Positions 56,691 through 64,000 of a stretch of 64,000 nucleotides of DNA are shown here, piece by piece. The notes below the pieces were generated by a model, which saw only the letters and a list, made by a program, of their open reading frames with translations, ran no database searches and was not told where the DNA came from. Numbering within the stretch: the stretch's first letter is position 1; each line of letters opens with the position of its first letter. The stretch is taken from positions 19,073,444 through 19,137,443 of the forward strand of contig OY783197.1 of NCBI GenBank assembly GCA_963678675.1, read 5' to 3'. The translations under genes were made by a program, and so were the position numbers. Source of the DNA: Xiphydria camelus (lineage: Eukaryota > Arthropoda > Insecta > Hymenoptera > Xiphydriidae).

Positions 56691-57865
56691 CTGCATCTTG
56701 TAGGTACCATATATGGCACATACACTGGATACCTACCTAATGTGTCTGTGTATCTGTTTTAAATCGTTGTAAATCTTCTCGACTGCAGTATATATAAAAA
56801 AGTTATATGTATTAGTAGCCAATTGTACGTACGTTATTGTTCCTGTGTATGGTGTACCATATATGGCATACATTTTTAAAAATAAATGTTTATTTTTTCA
56901 TAAATATTTTTTTAATTATTTTTCTGATGAATAATTTTCATGGAATTTACAAAAATTATGCAGAAAGGGGTTAAAATAATTGACATATATTTTATCGTTC
57001 TAACGAAATGTTTATTCCGCTGTATTTGATATTACATTTATTAACTACTAATAAACACTCTCCTCTGTGTTTCTTTCAGCCGCACTCTTCTCCCGGGAAA
57101 ATATCAACGGCCAATTCCTTCGTCCCGAAGGCTCCGTAATATTCAACTCTGGGGAGATTCGCCCCTTCACGAGAGAGACACCCCTTTCTCCCTCCATCAC
57201 AGCTGTGACGAAGATCCTGCAACTTCGTCCTCCTCCTCCTCCTCGTCGTTCTTACTGAAATTCAATTTCACCGAGTTTCCCGTCGTTGGTTAGCTATCGT
57301 ATATGTACGCTCGGTCCGCTGCAGCTGCAGGCCCCGCGTCGATGATAGCACATCGGAGAGTAGAAGCTGCACCATAGAGGATCTCCATCGCCTCGTTTCC
57401 ATGGCGCGCGCGCGCTTGTGCTACCATCTCCTCCCTTCCTCTCGCGGGAGACAAAAATGAAGAGCGACGCGCGTGCGAAGCACTTCGCTGAAAGTAGGGT
57501 AACTTAACGGCACACGGCCGACAGCAGTCGGCAGTTTGCAAACTCTGCGATCGATCACCCCTCCTCCTACGAATATATTCCCCGATTTTCAACAAACCGA
57601 AGGAGCGCCGGGATGAGTTCCGCGCGCGCGCGACTACCGTGTACGCGCGAGGGATACGTGTATCGTCGCGGTATACCGTTACCGTTATCTCCAGGCGCGG
57701 CGGTAGGCATGCGTTACCATGCGGATACTATACGGTACGTATGGTACGTGGGTATGTTCGCGTGCGGCGGCGCCTGCGAGTGATTTGCAGCGTTGCACTT
57801 ATTGCGCTCGTGCAGGAGTGACGAGTCGCGGTCGTTTGATTGAAAGAAGAGCATTTGAATGAGTA
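56691..57865. other. Unassigned DNA
   Basis: GTACCATATATGGCA occurs at about 56703 and again at about 56862. CpG-rich DNA from 57070 on. No gene recognised. Confidence 0.5.
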
Positions 57866-58363
57866 CATTGAGAAAAAATTTGCTTGATGGAAATGAATGC
57901 GTTTTTGAAAACAGTCCTATTTAAGAGCATATTTATATTTATTTAAGAGCACTGAGAGTAAAAATGGTATATTTTCAATTAAATCTGCGTTTACGGATGG
58001 GGAATGCAGAATTAGTTGTTCCGACTGATAAATTTGGTTATAACGATTAACGGCCGTTTGAAGGAATGTAGTCCTATCGAGTCTATTATTAGTTCAAGTA
58101 ACACTTGATCTGCATTCCCCCATTCGTAATCGCCGATTTAGTGAAATTTACTACATTTTCCACTGAGTGTGAATCATATCGATTGGATGACCAGTCCTAG
58201 GACTGATAACCTGACGATGATGATCTATCGGTCGTATATAAATATTATTGATTTAATGAACTATTATTTGAATCAGATCGGTATTCATTCGAATCAAACA
58301 AATGTGCTCTTAGGACCATCTAAAAACATATTGATTTTAATCAAGCAAATTTTATTCTCAGTG
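57866..58363. mobile_element. Family F element F2 with nested element G3
   Basis: Ends CATTGAGAAAAAATTTGCTT and AGCAAATTTTATTCTCAGTG, with TA on both sides. The right arm TTGAATCAGATCGGTATTC matches F1. Confidence 0.8.
57950..58169. mobile_element. Family G element G3 nested in F2
   Basis: Starts CACTGAGAGTAAAAATGG and ends TACATTTTCCACTGAGTG. The core GGTTATAACGATTAACGGCC matches G1. Confidence 0.8.
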
Positions 58364-58858
58364 TACAACAAAGATGCCTATTAGGTACGTATGTGAAATT
58401 TATGAAATAAAGTTGTGTAGTTTTATATGAAGTAGGTACAATATCGGAGTTCGTAAAGCTCCGTGGAAAAATCGTCGTAGGATTTAGCGAGTATCTCTCG
58501 CCACTGAGCCGCTGTGATACCTCGCGAAAAAAGAGACGAGGCTTAAAGAACAAAGTTTGAAGCAAAAGTTATTAGCCTCCAGAGTTTAAGAAACTTTAGT
58601 TTAGCCCCGAAACTTTTATGCGCACCTCGTTATACATTTTCGGGGCGATGCGATAATCAGTCGATATGACACTTTTGGTTCAAATAAGTAAGTGAATGTG
58701 AGACAAATGGAAACAACTTTTGCTATGCAATTTTCATTGTATCCCGTTATCGCGCTGGATGATACTCGCTAATTATGCCTGGCAGGCAGAGCCGGCTTAA
58801 GGTATTATCTCACGATTCGGATACTACCAAACGGTACGGAGGATTTACGCGCGATACT
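58364..58858. other. Unassigned DNA
   Basis: Unique DNA, no gene recognised. Confidence 0.5.
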
Positions 58859-59060
58859 CACTGTAAAAAAGATTTATATTAAATTTTTAATATAACTGTA
58901 TATGAAGATTTTATCCGATACGTGATTATGAAAATTCATAAGTGAAGTTTCATAAGGAAATGTAATCATTTTCAACATTATAGAGTACATTAATTTTTAT
59001 AATCATTGAAAAAAAAAAGCTGTAAATATAAGTATTTCAAAAATACACATTTTTTTACAG
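58859..59060. mobile_element. Small AT-rich element O2
   Basis: Ends CACTGTAAAAAAGATTTA and ACACATTTTTTTACAG are inverted copies. It shares its core with O1 in inverted order. Confidence 0.75.
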
Positions 59061-59888
59061 TATAAGTAGGTGTATATAGGTAACTCGCGTTTACTATGCA
59101 TCAGCAGCGAAAGAGTAGTAGAGAGCAGCGTGTCGTCACCTTGTTTACGAATCGACAAACTCTAAACCGAATACAGGCGAGAATACTCGTTAAATAATAA
59201 TCGATGCATCCGACCGACGCGGAAATGAAAGTGCATCTCATTTCGAATTGTCGGCGAAACAGCACGGCGCACGATCGAGTGCCGGTGCAGCGGCATGACA
59301 GCAATTTGTACGCGTCCACCTGTTTTATTCATGCATAGGATAAGTAAATCGTGCCCGCTATGCGGGTACAGCCTGCAATTGCACTCGCCGAGAGGTACGG
59401 AACGAGTCATCGCCTTTCCAGTGAAGAGTCTCGATATACCTTACTCCTCTATACGCGATATATTGATGATAGGTTATCTATAATGTTTTCCAGGCGTGTT
59501 ATCAGCCGCTTAAACTGCACACGCGACGCCGTTTGTTGAAAGGTCCTGTCACTGACACTGAACGTCGATGTAGAGCAGCGAAGCGATGGGAAGTGAAAAC
59601 GTAAAATTACTCGTTCGACGATCGGCTCGTTACTTAGTGACGACATGGAAAGGTGATTCCGTTTACGAAGGAGCGACGACGGGGCTCTATATATATAATA
59701 ATTACGCGATTCAGGCAATTTCTCGGAATTAGAGAGCTCGGTGATTTATAACGCCGATGAGAGAGGTGTCATTTTCTTCATCCGTTTCTCTTGTAAAATT
59801 TAAAAGTCCGCAATATATGCAAAAAATATCCAATCAACAAGTCATTTCGTTGCGAAATTGAAGCGTCGTTTTGCTACGAATTCGCAGT
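59061..59888. other. Unassigned DNA
   Basis: Unique DNA, no gene recognised. Confidence 0.5.
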
Positions 59889-60269
59889 CCCGAGCGGAAA
59901 GTTCTATGTATTTTCTATATAATCCATATGTGGATTTGGTCATATATATAGATTACATATAATTTCTATATTAACCAGAGAGATACAGACTATATATGAA
60001 TTATATAACCATTTAAAAATCTATATATAGTCCTTATATGGTTAATATAGAAATCCTATACACAATAAAAAAAAATTATGCTCATTTTTAATACTATTTC
60101 ACCGGTGTGGACTTATATGTACCACATCTGGTGTTATTCAGTCTTATGTCATTGTTATCTAACACCAACTAAACAGATCCACATAACAGAATTTCTTAAT
60201 GTATAATCCGTAATAGGATCAAATCCACATATGGACTGTATACAAAATACATAGAACTTTTCCGCTTGA
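59889..60269. mobile_element. Family A element A9 with nested element X
   Basis: Ends CCCGAGCGGAAAGTTCTAT and TAGAACTTTTCCGCTTGAG. Element X splits the right half. Confidence 0.8.
60061..60201. mobile_element. Small element X nested in A9
   Basis: It starts CACAATAAAAAAAAATTATG and ends CAGAATTTCTTAATG, with TA on both sides. The ends are weak inverted repeats. Confidence 0.6.
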
Positions 60270-61039
60270 GATATGCACAACATGACAGGAAATCGGGAAA
60301 TTGTGAGTGTAACGCGCGATAGCAATTTCTAGATGGTTACGTCGATACCTCTATGGCTACATAGCATGTGCGATATACACAATATGTAAAGGCACTACAC
60401 CACTACGAGTTAGCAACGTCTGGTAGTTTGCGCTTGCAGGCGCAACGCAACACGAGTGCATTGTCGATATCAAAGGAGAGAGAGAGAGAGAGAGGGGGGG
60501 GAGGGAGTAGAAAGAGCAATTGAGGAAGAGAAGTCGAAAGCACGAGGAAAGGGCGGAGAGAGGCAGGGGAAGTAGGCGCATCGAGGAGACCAGAGCTCTC
60601 TGCGCTCTACGTGTCTATCTCCCCCTCTTGCCACCCCGTCCCCATCAATTAGCTCGCAGTTTATATGTACGCGCGCCCGCCGTGATAACATCAGCTTCCT
60701 ACGCTGCTCGCCACAGTCGTAGCGCTCACCAGACTTTTGCCAATTTCGACGTCGCCTTCAATTACGCGGGTTACGGAGGAATCTCATTTCTTCGCCTCGT
60801 AGCGCCGAAGTTCCGTCTTGTCGCCGCCGGTACTACGCGAATAGGAGAGGCGTTTCGAATTATCGCGATTGCTGCTGCGCAAATTCCGGATTATTCCAAT
60901 TAGCAGGTCCGGGTACTTCAACGAATCGGAGAAAATCTGTTTATCGTATAAAGAGGGAAGTTATCTCGTATATCGCTTTATATCTTATCTATGTACCTAG
61001 TAATAATAATTTGTATAATAAATACTTTATAACAAAGTA
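60270..61039. other. Unassigned DNA with GA microsatellite
   Basis: (GA)n at about 60478-60494, then CpG-rich DNA. No gene recognised. Confidence 0.5.
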
Positions 61040-61180
61040 CCGAAGTAAAATTTAATTGAAGTAACTAAATTAACTGCTTCGACTAAATGTTCGTTCAAAT
61101 AACTATATATATTTAGTTGGCCGCCTGTAACTGCAAAATTTAGTTAAACGATTATTCTCAATGTTCGTGAAAATAATTAA
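61040..61180. mobile_element. Family D fragment D3
   Basis: AAATTTAATTGAAGTAACTA, GTTCAAATAACTATATATAT and TTTAGTTGGCCGCC match D1/D2. The ends are lost. Confidence 0.65.
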
Positions 61181-61689
61181 CATTTCATTTCATTCGAGTA
61201 CACGTCACTCTAACATAATCAACTATTTCTAACGGAGAGAGTTATTATGCGAAACCGGGGCCATTGTCTAGTTACCAGTTACACGTACAGCAATATACCT
61301 GCTATACATAGACGTAGTACATGTACACTATTCCAAATTATGGCTCTACCACGAATATCATGGTTAGGGGAAGATCATAAATTACCTAACGCTATTATAA
61401 GGGGTAAGGAGGGTTTGTTACGCGGCGATAAAGCGCGGTAAGAAAGGGTGGGGGGGATCATTCTGATGGGTAAACCGACGATCGGGTGAGGTGAGGGGTC
61501 GCGGCTAGCGGTGAACGTTGAATATGACCCCTCTCCTTTCCCTTTTCCTCTTTTCCGAAAGAAAATTCTCAGCACTCCCGTCTTTTTTATCAAGAGTATC
61601 GCAGATCCTCCAAGGCTTATCCTTGAAATAAGACGCTCACTCGTAATGTAAGTACTTGCATTCGAAAGAACACATGCGCATCATTCTTA
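61181..61689. other. Unassigned DNA
   Basis: Unique DNA, no gene recognised. Confidence 0.5.
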
Positions 61690-62286
61690 AGATTAGATGG
61701 TCGACAGTTCGATTCCAGAGATTTCGATTTTTGTCAAAATCTAAGGCATTTGCCTTAAGATTTCTTCAATTTTTCGCGAAAATTAAAATCTTTGAAATCG
61801 ATCTCTCGACCATCCTATCCGATGTATTTTTTCACGCTGATTCCGAAAATCATAGTATCAGGTCCATATCTCAAGGGAAATGTGAGGTATCAGCGATTTC
61901 ATGTTCGGAAAAATTATTTTTTCATAAAAGAGTAATGGATATCTCGGTATTCCTTTGAGATTTCTTCAATATATTGATGATTTTCTTAATCAACGTGAAA
62001 AAACACAAGATAGGATGGTCGAGAGTTCGATTCCAGAGATTTCGATTTTTGTCAAAATCTTAAGCGCTGATTCCAAAAATCATGCACTTATTGAGGAAAC
62101 CTTAAAGGATCGCTGAGATATCGATGATTTTCCATGAAAAAAAAATGTTCTCGTACATAAAATCGTTAATATTTTATATTTCCTTTGAGATATAGTCAAT
62201 ATATAGGGTATATATTATATGTTAATAAGTGCATGATTTTTGGAATAAGCGCTTAAGATTTACACAAAAATCGAAATCTCTGGAAT
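61690..62286. repeat. Complex foldback cluster
   Basis: GGTCGAGAGTTCGATTCC and GAGATTTCGATTTTTGT occur in direct copies (61700, 62018) and inverted copies (61787-61815, 62255-62286). The arms at 62030-62091 and 62224-62286 pair closely. It is probably a broken palindromic element, duplicated once. Confidence 0.65.
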
Positions 62287-62431
62287 CAGTAGAAATTCAA
62301 ACCTTAGTATTGCCCTGCGAAGCAAAACTGCAGTTTCTATGCTATTCCATTGGAGATACTGTACCTACTTTAGCTTGGCACAGCAGAGTACCGGTCAGTA
62401 GGTCCCTAAGGTAAGGTTTGAATTTCTACTG
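62287..62431. mobile_element. Small foldback element Y
   Basis: The ends CAGTAGAAATTCAAACCTTA and GGTTTGAATTTCTACTG are inverted copies. It directly abuts the foldback cluster. Confidence 0.65.
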
Positions 62432-62479
62432 ATAGATGACGTGGAAATGCTCATTTACTTAAAATAGCCAAGTGGTTCA

Positions 62480-62803
62480 ATATAGACAACTCTCCCCTAT
62501 GGATTATACATGATTTTATACCAACCATATGCAGACTATATACGGATTACACAATTGTTCCAAAATCTATATATAGTCCTTATTTGATTAATACAGAAAT
62601 CACATATAACCCACATAATGACCAAAACCACACATGGATCATATATACAAAATAATATATAGCATTTTTCCGCCTGGATTGAAAGATTTAAATAATCCAT
62701 ACACAGTCCACGTATGTTTTGTATAGAAATCATATATAATCCACATATAGAACCAATAATTCATACATGAACCGTATACAAACCATATAGAACTCTCCCG
62801 TCC
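62480..62803. mobile_element. Two adjacent family A fragments (A10, A11)
   Basis: The first ends at TAGCATTTTTCCGCCTGG (about 62678). The second runs from about 62690 to CATATAGAACTCTCCCG. Both have the ATATATAATCCACATATG core and have lost their left ends. Confidence 0.65.
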
Positions 62804-63812
62804 GTGTACAGAAGCACTTATTCGCAAAAATACTTGCATTGTTCTCTTTCGGGGCCAGAAAGTCGACCGCATTGTTATTTCCCGAGGCGCGAAACGGCAG
62901 CGCGCGATTTTCTCACGGTGAAAATACGGAGTAACGAGACACCGTCCCTTCGCCGCTTGGTACGTGCGCGCGCGTACCTACATCCCGAGAGAATATCGGA
63001 GGTACTCACGCGCACGCCGCACGAGTAGAGCAGGCTGCGAAGGATCGAGGCTGAAGCATCCACAGCGACCGGTAAAACTCGTATGAGTTATTGGCTGATA
63101 AAGAGAGCAGACTCGCGCCGTCTCTCGCGCACTGCGGCGAACTTTTTACGAGCAGCGGCGACCTCTGCGCGGGAGGAGTTTCCAGACGCCGGCTCCGCGC
63201 GCGTTGCGGCGGTACGGCACGACGAGAGCAAGCGAGCGAGAGCGCTCGCCTCCCATGACGAAGTTGTAGGAGGAAACGCGCGGTTTTATTGTGTGCGACG
63301 TGGAAACTTCTTTCCTATACGGATCGTGGGAGACCCGCGGGTGTATAACTACCGCGGACGTTTAAAAGTTCCGGGAAATTCCTCGGAAGTGATCGGGAAG
63401 TAGCTTTTCGAAAGTATCCACGTATATGCAGAAGAGTTCCGTCGCGAGTTTCCCGACTCCGATAGCGCGCGCACAAGCGTGCTACTGTGTATGCGACACG
63501 AGAACGTATACTTACGTACCCTATACGCGTTACGATCGGGCGAAGGCTCGAAGTGTGCGGTAATTCTCGAAGAAACTTTATTTTCAATTTTATGTTCCGT
63601 CTTATCCGTATACTTTGCGCAGACCTTGGAAAAATAAGAACCACTGCATGACGCGAGACTCTATCAAATCTAACGATCGATGAATCACAATAGCATGCAC
63701 TTTACGAATGTTTCAATTCAAATAAAAATAATATATCTATTATTGAAGACAGAAAAATAACTGTAAGAGTTGTCAGATAATGGATACAACGATTATACCG
63801 TGTCTCAAAACT
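62804..63812. other. Unassigned CpG-rich DNA
   Basis: Long frames on both strands (up to 109 codons) without a recognised domain. Confidence 0.5.
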
Positions 63813-64000
63813 AGAGTGAGAAAAATAATTGGGTTAAAATGACAAATCGCATCTAGTTAAACGCGTTTAGTTATTCTAATCGAAATACTGGTCAATTGAA
63901 CCAATTATCAAGTTATTCTAGCCAAATATTTCGTTAATCCAATCAAACGTTTAGTTATTCTTATCAAAAACTGCTCAGATTAACCAAATGAATGGAGGAT
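63813..64000. mobile_element. Family B element B6, cut by the window edge
   Basis: Starts GAGTGAGAAAAATAATTGGG. It contains ACTGGTCAATTGAACCAATT and GTTTAGTTATTC units and runs out of the window. Confidence 0.75.

Noticed and set aside
61695..62045. GTTCGATTCC motifs resembling a tRNA T-arm
   Set aside because: No acceptor or anticodon arms can be formed. The motif belongs to a repeated foldback.

Overview
The window looks like a piece of an insect nuclear genome, most likely a hymenopteran and perhaps an ant. This is inferred from CpG-rich unique DNA alternating with AT-rich repeats, many GA/CT microsatellites, one scaffold gap (200 N), and very many small palindromic DNA transposons. No host protein-coding gene, tRNA, rRNA or CRISPR array could be supported. 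Apart from one transposon gene, the open frames look like chance ORFs in CpG-rich DNA or translations of repeats.

The one clear gene lies in a complete 5.5-kb DNA transposon at 1870-7373. The element has terminal inverted repeats (TIRs) of about 455 bp, starts with TAGTCCAGTCATT, and is flanked by the 3-bp target-site duplication (TSD) ATT. Its intronless gene (2754-6662, 1302 aa) has N-terminal C2HC zinc modules, a LGGFH transposase-type block, a FEN1/XPG-like nuclease domain and a C-terminal cysteine cluster. This layout fits the XPG-nuclease lineage of the Academ superfamily. From memory of intact relatives, the putative DDE core seems to be missing through an in-frame deletion near residue 421. 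A 579-bp palindromic element at 53494-54072 has nearly the same ends (TAGTCCAGTGCATTTAGG) and its own 3-bp TSD (AAG), so it is probably a non-autonomous relative.

From 7.4 to 64 kb the DNA is a mosaic of short unique stretches and at least 20 families of small inverted-repeat elements, labelled A-Y here. Family A (CCCAGGCGGAAAAG ends) has about eleven copies. Families B, D, E, F, G, J, N and others share CAC(T/G)GAGA-type ends and mostly a TA target. Elements are often nested, up to three deep at 26236-26977, and sister copies give several empty sites. Two copies of an 872-bp element (N) lie at 30559 and 50421. Two TTAA-flanked, piggyBac-type miniature elements lie at 32132 and 48796.

Unique stretches (for example 10.4-11.4, 17.3-18.5, 27.9-30.5, 51.3-53.5 and 62.8-63.8 kb) are CpG-rich and may be intergenic or long-intron DNA. 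Two hairpins (39802-39878 and 38804-38851) and a diverged duplication (about 30.37 kb versus 32.05 kb) are the main features not explained by the repeats.
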